A stretch of 5,704 nucleotides of DNA. Source: Lentisphaeria bacterium (lineage in GTDB: Bacteria > Verrucomicrobiota > Lentisphaeria > Victivallales > JAUVCU01). Location of the stretch: NCBI GenBank assembly GCA_030590715.1, contig JAUVCU010000124.1:1-5704 (forward strand), in the 5' to 3' direction. Within the stretch, counting starts at the first letter, position 1. The number at the start of each line of letters is the position of its first letter. Below are positions 1 through 5,704 of the stretch, piece after piece. The position numbers and the translations under genes are program-made. Under the pieces are notes generated by a model. That model saw only the letters and a program-made list of their open reading frames with translations, searched no databases and was not told the origin of the DNA.

Positions 1-16
1 GGTACCAAATGGTACC
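1..16. repeat. Short palindrome at the window edge
   Basis: GGTACCA-AA-TGGTACC is a perfect inverted repeat with 7-base arms, and each arm is itself built on the 6-base palindrome GGTACC. It could be an operator half of a regulatory site lying outside the window, or chance. The window edge prevents judging its context. Confidence 0.3.
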
Positions 17-69
17 GTTTGTTTTCTCTCAAGATTCACCTATATCAGCAACGATCAAAGATTCTATTA

Positions 70-166
70 CAAAGTTGCAAATTATCAAGATACAAAATTC
101 ATCCTTCAAAACATTGCATCAGTACAATCCTATTGAAGGCGCTTAAATTGCAGTTCGACAACTTTG
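70..166. repeat. Nested inverted repeats, possible structured element
   Basis: CAAAGTTG (70-77) is complementary to CAACTTTG (159-166). CAA (78-80) next to it can pair with TTG (148-150), with bases 151-158 left as a bulge. Inside, CCTTCAA (103-109) pairs with TTGAAGG (133-139), and ATTG (113-116) with CAAT (125-128). Together these could form a branched or elongated RNA or DNA fold of about 97 bases on either strand. The arms are short and AT-rich, so coincidence is quite possible. Confidence 0.25.
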
Positions 167-197
167 AGATGCCGTGTAGACTGTACTTCCTTGAGCC

Positions 198-237
198 CTT
201 TGGCTGATCATAAATATTAATTCTGATTTATCCAAAG
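198..237. repeat. Bulged inverted repeat
   Basis: CTTTGG (198-203) pairs with CCAAAG (232-237). The adjoining ATAAAT (210-215) pairs with ATTTAT (226-231). CTGATC is a bulge on one side and there is a 10-base loop. This gives 12 paired positions in a gene-free region. The function is unknown, and there is no U-run to suggest a terminator. Confidence 0.25.
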
Positions 238-333
238 CCTACAACAAGTAAATGAACAACACCGTTGATGAGAAGAGTAAACTCAAGAAAAGACACTGAG
301 AAGATGATCTAATTTCTCCATTTCGAAAGGGAA

Positions 334-361
334 GTATCCGGAGGCGGAAAACTCCAGATAC
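334..361 (-). terminator. Stem-loop after the HEAT gene, possible terminator
   Basis: Read on the minus strand, GTATCTGGAG and CTCCGGATAC pair as a 10-bp stem with one G-U pair and an 8-base loop, TTTTCCGC. The stem begins 6 bases after the stop codon of the HEAT remnant. In the plus-strand orientation the same position would be a C-A mismatch, so the structure favours minus-strand RNA. The tail, TTCCCTTTCG, is only moderately U-rich, so termination may be weak or the stem may have another role. Confidence 0.45.
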
Positions 362-367
362 GTGAAT

Positions 368-711
368 TTAGTGATTGGCAATTTTATCTAAAGACATCTG
401 GGCAATTTTGCGCATGTTTTCGTCTGAAGAATTCAGCTGGGATTCAAGAAACTCAATGTCATCCTGGTTCCCAATATCTCCAAGCGTAGCAACGGCAGAC
501 ATTTTCAGAACAGAATTATTATCAGGCAGAACCACATCACGGGCCAGGACTGCAACAGCTTCAATTCCGTCAGCATCTTTGGATTTTCCACACATACGCT
601 TGCAGTTATACGTGGGCCAAGTTCTGCTGAATTATTTCAGGTAATACTCATGACCGCAGAAGCAATCCGTGCCTGATCGATCTCTTTATATTGCTTAGGC
701 AGGTATTTCAT
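368..711 (-). pseudogene. Broken HEAT-repeat protein gene
   Basis: HEAT repeats are paired helices that form protein-binding scaffolds; the original partner is unknown. The longest intact piece (595-368) contains a clear repeat, VLKMSAVATLGDIGNQ, then DDIEFLESQLNSSDENMRKI, and the start of another helix ending SLDKIANH. Upstream in a different frame lie MKYLPKQYKEIDQARIASAV then MSIT (711-640), interrupted by TGA (639-637), then NNSAELGPRITA (636-601) in the same frame. The LGPR-type motif is typical of HEAT repeats, so both parts appear to be one gene with an in-frame stop and a frameshift between about 601 and 586. Neither the ATG at 711 nor that at 595 has a ribosome binding site. It follows feoB on the same strand by about 220 bases and is followed by a hairpin. 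Sequencing error is an alternative to true decay. Confidence 0.6.
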
Positions 712-829
712 AACGCGAATTCAAGTAATATAACATTCATTTACTACTTGGTTATTAATATTTCGGCTATGTTCCAATTAAGAATGATATCTTATTATTC
801 ACATTTTAGACTTCATTTTCAGCATACAT
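712..829. other. Non-coding gap between the feoB end and the HEAT remnant
   Basis: AT-rich stretch with stops in all minus-strand frames and no credible gene. Short open pieces such as NWNIAEILITK in one minus frame could be decayed upstream parts of the HEAT gene, but they are too short to support. No terminator hairpin with a U-run follows feoB, so transcription may run on into the HEAT remnant. Confidence 0.5.
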
Positions 830-934
830 TTACCCAGAGGTGGGCTGTAGCTCTGCAGACAACAACAAAATAATTATCACTTCATATGTTCCAGCAGAAT
901 TACCCTCAAAATGAAATCCGTGGTCAATAATCAT
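830..934 (-). CDS. Possible 34-codon ORF overlapping the feoB stop
   Basis: An ATG shares ATGA with the feoB stop codon, the same coupling geometry as feoA-feoB. GGAG (946-943) inside the last feoB codons sits 8 bases before it. The predicted peptide begins MIIDHGFHFEG, has a short hydrophobic run VIIILLLSA (19-27) and ends ELQPTSG. It does not resemble FeoC (a winged-helix protein of about 80 residues) or the cysteine-rich FeoB-associated membrane peptide. The hydrophobic run is short for a membrane span. The good start context may be chance, because GGAG also encodes part of the FeoB tail. It could also be the start of a decayed gene or simply untranslated sequence. Confidence 0.2.
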   Translation of the reverse strand: MIIDHGFHFEGNSAGTYEVIIILLLSAELQPTSG

Positions 935-3330
935 GCATTCATCTCCGGCTCTTCATCGATAGAAAATTCCTCCTCTCGAATCGTTCGACTGGATTTTACA
1001 GCCATGAAGTGTAGTCCGAGATAAATGGATATAAAGATGATGACGCATAGTGATATCCATAGAATCGACTGTTCTGGTGCATTTGATATATTTCCGATCT
1101 GAAATACTAGTGTCGCAACCAGCCAGGCGAAAATGGTTTGATAAAATATGGAAAACGTTCCCCATGCTTTACCAGCTTCGCGGTAGATTGCCGCAACAGT
1201 TGCCACACATGGAACATATAGCATGATAAAGATCAGATATGACAGAGCTGCAGCACTTGAACCGAATCGTTTCACAAACGAATTAAGCTCAATTGAGTTT
1301 TGATCGAGCAGTTCAAAACTTGGGGTTTTTCTGTTGACTTCAGATGCCGTACCGAAGATCCCTGTCGGATCAAGATTTGTCAATGACGATTTCAGTGCAC
1401 CCGGGACAGAAGCAAATGCCCCTGCAATACCTCCCCAAAAATCAAATTTGTTGTCAGCTTGAGCATCTTTCCCGAGAAAACTCATACCGCCCATCAGATA
1501 TTGAGACACTTGAATCTGCTGATCTGCTGGAATCATCACCGCAAGATTTTTGCGGTCAATATCAGCATAGAGAGAATTTAGAGTACTTACAACGACCTCT
1601 TTAGCAAAGATCCCGGTAAACAGACCCACTGTGGCTGGCCAGTTGTCATCGAAAATACCCATTGGCCTGAATGCCGGAGTTATTGTTTTACCGACACATG
1701 AAAGTACCGATTTGTCACTGTTATCAGGAACGATAGAGCCGTCAGTTCCAATAAATGAGAGAGCTTTGAGAAGTATCACCATGACCAGAACAATTTTACC
1801 GGCGTTGAAAACAAAGTCCCTGATGCGCTGCCATGAACGGAGTAAAACACTGAATACAGACGGCATGTGATACTTTGGCAATTCCATCATAAATTCTACA
1901 GCCTCACCTTTAAGCAATGTTTTGCGCAGCATGAACCCAGTAATCACAGCGGCGACAATGCCTAACAGATACATGCCAAACATGACGAGCGGGCCGTGTT
2001 TAACGAAGAAGGTGGAGATAAACAGGGATAAAATGGGCAACCGGCCGCCACAACTCATAAACGGGTTGATAAGAACCGATACTATACGCTCTTCCCTGTT
2101 TTCGAGAATGCGTGTTGACATAACACCCGGTACATTGCAGCCGAAACCGACCATCATCGGAATAAATGCTTTACCGCTCATTCCGAACATTCTGAATAAC
2201 CTGTCGAGCACGACAGCCGCACGAACCATATAGCCGGAATCTTCAAGAAACGATAGAGCAATGAACAGCATGAATATTGGGGGGATAAAGGTGGCAACAG
2301 TCTGAATACCACCACCTATACCGTCGGCAAAAAAGCTGATGAGTAATTCACCCATCCCAAAGCCGGTAAGCAGTTCTCGCAGTCCGCCGACGAAAATGGT
2401 ATCTGCAATTTGACCAGCAAACCCGATAAATGACCCACCTATACTCAGTGTGAGTGTGAATACCAGATACATCACCAACAGGAATAAAGGTAAACCCAGA
2501 AAACGGTTCATTAGCAACGAGTCGAACAGCTCGGTGAATCCGCGCTTATTATTATCATCAGATTTGATAATACTTTTCGAGATAGAAGAGATGAAATCGT
2601 AACGGGCAGTAGTTATAGACTCCTCTATTTCAGTCTTCAAAAGTTCAGTTAGTTCCTTGCGTTTAATTACGAGAGTCTTTTTCAACGGTGCATATTTTGC
2701 GGGTATTGTATAATACGGATCTTCAATGGCACGGATTGCGTGCCAGCGTGCACGAGGATCTCCACAATTTTCAAATTCCGCGATGACATTGTCTAGCTCC
2801 GCCGGCAACGGACATGTATGAGGAACAACACCTTTTGCAATCGCATTAGCAATCGCATCTTTAAGCTCAGTCACACCCTGTTTCAGTACTACACTCATCG
2901 GCACAACTATGCAGCCGAGCATTTCAGACAGTTCAGTGCAGTCAATTATAATTCCGCATTTTCCTGCCACATCCATCATATTCAGAGCCAATACAGTTGG
3001 AACGCCGGCTTCCACAAGTTGTGTTGTCAGAAACAGGTTCCGATAGAGGTTTGATGCATCAACGATATTGATGATCAGGTCAACTTTATTTTCTTTTAAA
3101 AAGGTGCATGTGACCTGTTCGTCAACAGATGATCCTGACAGGGAGTATACTCCGGGGAGGTCAACAAGATTGTAGTTGGTATTATCGTGGTAAAACTCTC
3201 CTTCGATTCGTTCAACTGTTACGCCAGGCCAGTTACCGACGCGCTGATTAGCCCCCGTCAGAGTATTAAACAGTGCGGTCTTACCGCAGTTAGGATTTCC
3301 TGCAATGGCAAGTCTTTTTTGTCTGGTCAT
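931..3330 (-). CDS. feoB: Ferrous iron transport protein B (GTPase-permease)
   Basis: FeoB is the inner-membrane Fe(II) transporter, with a cytoplasmic G domain fused to a membrane channel. The 799 residues compare with about 770 in E. coli. G domain: G1 GNPNCGKT (11-18), switch I VGNWPGVTVE (31-40), G3 DLPG (57-60), G4 NMMD (117-120); the G5 region around MSVVLKQG (145-152) is less typical. A helical GDI-like region spans about 170-270. The membrane part starts near 276 and has two Gate-type repeats, with FLEDSGYMVRAA (361-372), GFGCNVPG (395-402) and FMSCGGRLPIL (424-434), then YVPCVATVAAI (705-715). Cys398, Cys427 and Cys708 lie in conserved membrane motifs proposed to contact iron. The insertion at about 590-690 and the final KRFGSSAAALSYLIF motif (687-701) resemble the enterobacterial type. 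AAGGTGAT (3342-3335) and the 4-base overlap with feoA support the start. No feoC follows. Confidence 0.97.
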   Translation of the reverse strand: MTRQKRLAIAGNPNCGKTALFNTLTGANQRVGNWPGVTVERIEGEFYHDNTNYNLVDLPGVYSLSGSSVDEQVTCTFLKENKVDLIINIVDASNLYRNLFLTTQLVEAGVPTVLALNMMDVAGKCGIIIDCTELSEMLGCIVVPMSVVLKQGVTELKDAIANAIAKGVVPHTCPLPAELDNVIAEFENCGDPRARWHAIRAIEDPYYTIPAKYAPLKKTLVIKRKELTELLKTEIEESITTARYDFISSISKSIIKSDDNNKRGFTELFDSLLMNRFLGLPLFLLVMYLVFTLTLSIGGSFIGFAGQIADTIFVGGLRELLTGFGMGELLISFFADGIGGGIQTVATFIPPIFMLFIALSFLEDSGYMVRAAVVLDRLFRMFGMSGKAFIPMMVGFGCNVPGVMSTRILENREERIVSVLINPFMSCGGRLPILSLFISTFFVKHGPLVMFGMYLLGIVAAVITGFMLRKTLLKGEAVEFMMELPKYHMPSVFSVLLRSWQRIRDFVFNAGKIVLVMVILLKALSFIGTDGSIVPDNSDKSVLSCVGKTITPAFRPMGIFDDNWPATVGLFTGIFAKEVVVSTLNSLYADIDRKNLAVMIPADQQIQVSQYLMGGMSFLGKDAQADNKFDFWGGIAGAFASVPGALKSSLTNLDPTGIFGTASEVNRKTPSFELLDQNSIELNSFVKRFGSSAAALSYLIFIMLYVPCVATVAAIYREAGKAWGTFSIFYQTIFAWLVATLVFQIGNISNAPEQSILWISLCVIIFISIYLGLHFMAVKSSRTIREEEFSIDEEPEMNA

Positions 3331-3557
3331 GATATCACCTTTATTTTCAAAGCATTCGCTTCAGCTTTACGCAGGGCTAACTGGAAGCCGTTGATTGCAA
3401 TGATGACAGGGCAACCAAATGGCGCAGTGCGTTTAAATAAGATGTTGGTTCCCTCCAGAAGTCCCATTGTCATCAATCGCCTTTTATAGTCGGATGAACA
3501 GTCTTTGAATCCTTCGATTATCCCTATTTGTCCCGGTTTCATATTTTTTAATGTCAT
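3327..3557 (-). CDS. feoA: Ferrous iron transport protein A
   Basis: FeoA is a small cytoplasmic protein with an SH3-like fold that is needed for, or modulates, Fe(II) uptake through FeoB. The 76 residues are a normal length. The family pattern is clear: KPGQIGIIEGF (7-17), RRLMTMGLLEG (26-36, usually MGLxPG, here Glu instead of Pro), TAPFGCP (44-50, often APxGDP, here Cys49 in the Asp position) and GFQLALRKAEA (57-67). Its stop overlaps the feoB start in ATGA, so the two are translationally coupled. No Shine-Dalgarno sequence is visible before the ATG: the upstream bases read AATCACAAAAACT. This contrasts with every other intact gene here. Met6 is an alternative start but has no better site, and starting there would remove normal N-terminal family residues. 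Confidence 0.93.
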   Translation of the reverse strand: MTLKNMKPGQIGIIEGFKDCSSDYKRRLMTMGLLEGTNILFKRTAPFGCPVIIAINGFQLALRKAEANALKIKVIS

Positions 3558-3631
3558 AGTTTTTGTGATTAATTGTTAGAGGTTAATTCTTCGTAGTTAA
3601 TTTAAAATTCATCATTTAAAATTAAGAATTA
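3558..3631 (-). promoter_or_regulatory. AT-rich leader of feoA with imperfect palindrome; possible operator
   Basis: This 74-base gap is the largest between intact genes in the cluster and precedes feoA. Read on the minus strand it holds a 29-base imperfect palindrome (3625-3597): arms TTAATTT and AAATTAA, one mismatch, then AAAT pairing with ATTT around a short centre. The same stretch contains an exact 10-base direct repeat, AATTTTAAAT, with a 4-base spacer. An outer inverted repeat TAATTCTT (3631-3624) / AAGAATTA (3591-3584) partly overlaps it. Against the E. coli Fur consensus the best alignment (3619-3601) matches 10 of 19 positions, too weak to call a Fur box. No convincing -35/-10 pair is visible. 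Iron-responsive control is expected for feoAB, but the regulator is unknown and such repeats arise easily in AT-rich DNA. Confidence 0.35.
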
Positions 3632-4129
3632 TTAATGATGATGTCCCGGACCTTTTTCGAACGGTGCGGTTTTGGCTTTATTTAAAATTATTTTAGCCTG
3701 AGCAAGTAGTTCCGGCCCGCCTTTCATCTGCATCATTTTACGCTGTTGCTCGTGTACCTGTACGAGCTGCTTTTGATGAGCTCCATCAAATGTCGCATAA
3801 GTTTCAATCAGCTCCTTATCGGAGAACTGTTTCTTTTTAAAGGTGATGTATGCCCACTGAGCAGCGGTGTCAATTATTTGCTGCTTTATTTCCTGTTCCA
3901 GACTGCCGGCGTCTACGGCATGTTTCATCACGCGTCCCATGCTGTCAATCGCCGCGAGTTCCTGACCCAATATGGTTCTTACGGAAACGCGAGCTTTATG
4001 AGCTATGTAGTATCCCTCAGGTTTATTTTTAAGGGTAGCTTTTCTGTTCTGTTCATAGAAATAGAAACAGATTCCCATTGCCAGCAGACAGAGAGAAACG
4101 ATTACTTTTATTGAGTCTGATATGTTCAT
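3632..4129 (-). CDS. Small membrane-anchored helical protein, paralogue B, with GHHH tail
   Basis: This 165-residue protein has no family I can name. One hydrophobic segment (about 7-25) is followed by the basic EQNRK and a long, probably extracytoplasmic helical region. That region is rich in Gln, Lys and Met at 119-136 (QKQLVQVHEQQRKMMQMK). The shared KGGxxLLAQ motif is at 136-144 and the protein ends in GPGHHH. Further histidines are at 44, 70, 118 and 126. The ribosome binding site AGGAAA (4140-4135) overlaps the stop codon of the preceding gene (TAG at 4141-4139), so translation of the two is probably coupled. It is a divergent paralogue of the upstream gene. The terminal histidines and neighbouring feoAB could suggest metal binding, but this is speculation; a structural or pilus-related role is equally open. 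Confidence 0.85.
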   Translation of the reverse strand: MNISDSIKVIVSLCLLAMGICFYFYEQNRKATLKNKPEGYYIAHKARVSVRTILGQELAAIDSMGRVMKHAVDAGSLEQEIKQQIIDTAAQWAYITFKKKQFSDKELIETYATFDGAHQKQLVQVHEQQRKMMQMKGGPELLAQAKIILNKAKTAPFEKGPGHHH

Positions 4130-4141
4130 GATACTTTCCTA
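4130..4141 (-). promoter_or_regulatory. Shine-Dalgarno overlapping upstream stop codon
   Basis: Read on the minus strand this is TAGGAAAGTATC followed by the ATG of paralogue B. The TAG is the stop of paralogue A and supplies the first bases of the AGGAAA ribosome binding site, leaving 5 bases to the start. Ribosomes finishing the first gene arrive directly at the next start, which favours coupled synthesis of the two related proteins. Confidence 0.7.
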
Positions 4142-4597
4142 ATTGGTATCTGGGTTATCGGCACTGGCAGCTGGTGGTTTTATGGCGTTAAGTGATGAAC
4201 CGATTTGAGCCATCAGTGACTTGCCGCCTTTATATAAACCGATTGGGGCACTTGCTTCTTTAAGGCGTTTAAGAGCCTTTTGTATCTCCACCTTACAGTT
4301 GTTCATTCCGGCAGCTTGTTCATCAGCTGTAAATTGATTTTTGGCCCGTTTTACTTCCAGCCATATTGAAATAATATTCATCACACCCTGTCCATGCTTG
4401 TCTACATTGCGGTCTTCATTGATCAGCTTAAGTTTAGTAGCCAAAGCATTAATGATCTCAATCTCCTTATTGACCACCGCTTCAATCTGTACTGGAGAGT
4501 CAAGCTCCATATCTTTCGCCGGTTCTAGATTGCGGTATGTCAGGGCTCCTCCTAAAAACATCAGTGCGGCGACCAGCGTTATCCAATGTTTATTCAT
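4139..4597 (-). CDS. Small membrane-anchored helical protein, paralogue A
   Basis: I do not recognise a named family. The protein has 152 residues. A hydrophobic segment (about 5-20) follows a short MNKHW start and could be a membrane anchor or an uncleaved signal; there is no lipobox cysteine. The rest is probably exported and mostly alpha-helical and charged (about 36-115), with a KGG motif (123-125) followed by LMAQ, and a Pro/Ala/Ser-rich tail (141-152). AAGGA lies 8 bases before the ATG (4610-4606), supporting the start. It follows pilT by 21 bases and precedes its apparent paralogue by 9, so the three are probably co-transcribed. From residue 79 to 140 it aligns without gaps to residues 92-153 of the next protein, with 18 identities. 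The function is unknown; a role in the pilus machinery or at the envelope is only inferred from position. Confidence 0.85.
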   Translation of the reverse strand: MNKHWITLVAALMFLGGALTYRNLEPAKDMELDSPVQIEAVVNKEIEIINALATKLKLINEDRNVDKHGQGVMNIISIWLEVKRAKNQFTADEQAAGMNNCKVEIQKALKRLKEASAPIGLYKGGKSLMAQIGSSLNAIKPPAASADNPDTN

Positions 4598-4618
4598 CGT
4601 ATTGTTCCTTATTTATTG

Positions 4619-5689
4619 TTAATAATTCCCTAGTTTTCTTTCCATATCTTCTTTATCCAGACTGCGCGATATCGCCATATCTTTTGAAATTTTCCCTTCC
4701 TGATAAAGTTTCAGCAGGGATTGATTCATGGTCGTCATCCCTAGACTGCTTCCCGTTTGCAAAGCTGAATTCAATTGATGCAGCTTATTGTCGCGAATCA
4801 TCGACTGAACTGCAGGAGTTGCCACCATGATCTCAGAAGCTAATGAACGTCCGTTACCATCCTTCCACGGAATGAGTTGCTGGCTGAAAACCACTTTAAG
4901 GGATGCTGCCAGTTGAGTTCGGATCTGGTTTTGCTGCTCAGGAGGAAATGTTCCGATAATACGTGTGACCGTTTGAACGGCTTCGGAGGTGTGAAGTGTT
5001 CCGAAAGTTAAATGCCCCGTTTCAGCAAGAGTCAGAGCGGCCTCCATGGTTTCTTTATCGCGCATCTCACCAATAAGAACAACATCCGGATCCTCACGCA
5101 ATACGCGCTTCAGTGCTTCCTTAAAACTTGAGGTGTCATCTCCAACTTCCCGTTGTGATATAAAACTCTTTTTGGGAGTGTGCTTATATTCGATAGGATC
5201 TTCAATTGTAAAGATATGTTCGTGACGTGTATCATTGATTTTATCAATGATACTTGCCAGAGTCGTTGACTTACCTGACCCCGTTGCGCCAGTTACCAGA
5301 ACTAATCCTTTATGGAGGTTGCATACCATATCGCAAATATCGGGATTGATCCCCAATTTATTTAGTGGTAGGAACTCGGCTGGTAACAGTCGCAAAGCCC
5401 ATGCAATAGTTTTTTGCTGTATATACACATTTACTCGAATGCGTCGTCCACCACAGGCATCAATTGCCATATCCAGTTCATTGTTTTCCATAAACTGATC
5501 GAATTTTTCACGTCCGATCATTTCGAGAGTGAGAGCTTCCACCATATCAGCATTCAGCACAGGCAGGTCGTCAATAGGTATCAGTTTTCCGTGTTTGCGG
5601 ATATATGGAGGATTGTCAGCAGATATGTGAAGGTCGGATGAATCCTCCGCAATAAACCGTTCCATAAGTTGATTGAAGGTGAGTGACAT
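4619..5689 (-). CDS. pilT: PilT-type type IV pilus retraction ATPase
   Basis: This hexameric cytoplasmic ATPase of the PilT/GspE family sits at the base of type IV pili and drives pilus disassembly for twitching motility. The 356 residues match the usual 340-370. Seen in order: the N-terminal DLHIS motif and its domain (19-40), Walker A GATGSGKST (134-142), Asp box TIEDPIEY (161-168), Walker B DVVLIGEMRD (202-211), His box TGHLTFGTLHT (224-234), an AIRNLIRE-like helix AVQSMIRDNK (293-302) and the C-terminal GMTTMNQSL motif (317-325). All catalytic motifs are intact. GGAG lies 7 bases before the ATG (5700-5697), which fixes the start. It is the first gene visible in the leftward cluster, 21 bases before the next one; whether it is first in the operon is hidden by the window edge. 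A PilU-like paralogue is possible, but the length and C-terminus fit PilT better. Confidence 0.95.
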   Translation of the reverse strand: MSLTFNQLMERFIAEDSSDLHISADNPPYIRKHGKLIPIDDLPVLNADMVEALTLEMIGREKFDQFMENNELDMAIDACGGRRIRVNVYIQQKTIAWALRLLPAEFLPLNKLGINPDICDMVCNLHKGLVLVTGATGSGKSTTLASIIDKINDTRHEHIFTIEDPIEYKHTPKKSFISQREVGDDTSSFKEALKRVLREDPDVVLIGEMRDKETMEAALTLAETGHLTFGTLHTSEAVQTVTRIIGTFPPEQQNQIRTQLAASLKVVFSQQLIPWKDGNGRSLASEIMVATPAVQSMIRDNKLHQLNSALQTGSSLGMTTMNQSLLKLYQEGKISKDMAISRSLDKEDMERKLGNY

Positions 5690-5704
5690 ATCAGTTCTCC
5701 TGTT

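Larger units (their letters stand above)
1..333. other. Gene-free region with several inverted repeats
   Basis: No convincing coding sequence on either strand. The only longer open frame (19-207, plus) starts with TTG, has no ribosome binding site and no recognisable protein. The region holds a palindrome at the very edge (1-16), a nested pair of inverted repeats (70-166), a bulged hairpin (198-237) and a small GAGT-AA-ACTC palindrome (275-284). It lies beyond the probable terminator of the leftward cluster. A promoter or leader for a gene outside the window is possible, but no clear promoter elements were found. Confidence 0.5.

Noticed and set aside
19..207. 62-codon plus-strand open frame in the gene-free region
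   Set aside because: It starts with TTG, has no ribosome binding site, no recognisable domain and a composition typical of chance frames.
375..644. 89-codon plus-strand open frame
   Set aside because: It is antisense to the HEAT remnant, whose repeat pattern is clear on the minus strand, so it is a shadow.
835..855. CAGAG/CTCTG hairpin as a terminator for feoB
   Set aside because: The stem is only 5 bp with an 11-base loop and no U-run on the minus strand.
691..873. 60-codon plus-strand open frame
   Set aside because: No ribosome binding site or family resemblance, and it runs over the HEAT remnant and the gap after feoB.
810..1022. Plus-strand frame reading PEVGCSSADNN and onward
   Set aside because: It has no start codon in its first half and continues antisense into the feoB 3' end; it is open only by chance.
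3601..3619. Fur box in front of feoA
   Set aside because: Only 10 of 19 positions match the E. coli consensus in an AT-rich stretch, which is too weak to call.
4139..4597. Paralogue A as a pseudopilin or lipoprotein
   Set aside because: There is no prepilin peptidase motif (Gly before Phe-Thr-Leu-x-Glu) and no lipobox cysteine.

Overview
The window carries one leftward gene cluster, entirely on the minus strand: pilT, two small membrane-anchored proteins of unknown function, feoA, feoB, and a broken HEAT-repeat gene, followed by a likely terminator hairpin and about 330 bases without a credible gene. Base composition is moderately AT-rich. Most genes have a recognisable Shine-Dalgarno sequence. 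A twitching-motility ATPase beside a ferrous iron transporter fits a Gram-negative bacterium with type IV pili living at least partly without oxygen. My impression from the protein sequences is a PVC-type lineage (Lentisphaerota or Kiritimatiellota), but this is a guess and nothing in the window is diagnostic.

Layout, in the direction of transcription. 5689-4619: complete PilT retraction ATPase, whose ribosome binding site lies just inside the window edge. 4597-4139 and 4129-3632: two small proteins, each an N-terminal membrane segment followed by a helical domain. They are spaced 21 and 9 bases from the preceding gene. 3631-3558: a 74-base, very AT-rich leader with an imperfect palindrome. 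3557-3327: FeoA. 3330-931: FeoB, overlapping feoA by 4 bases. 934-830: a possible 34-codon reading frame overlapping the feoB stop by ATGA. 711-368: remains of a HEAT-repeat gene with an in-frame stop and a frameshift. 361-334: a 10-bp hairpin that may end the transcript. 1-333: no gene, but several inverted repeats.

FeoA and FeoB form the ferrous iron uptake system: FeoB is the GTPase-permease and FeoA its small SH3-like cytoplasmic partner. PilT powers pilus retraction. The two small proteins sit between these modules and share their direction. Comparing them by eye shows they are paralogues: they align without a gap over 62 residues with 18 identities, including a shared KGGxxL(M/L)AQ motif near the C-terminus. 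This tandem pair, apparently undescribed, is the most interesting content of the window. Whether it belongs with PilT or with iron uptake cannot be decided here.
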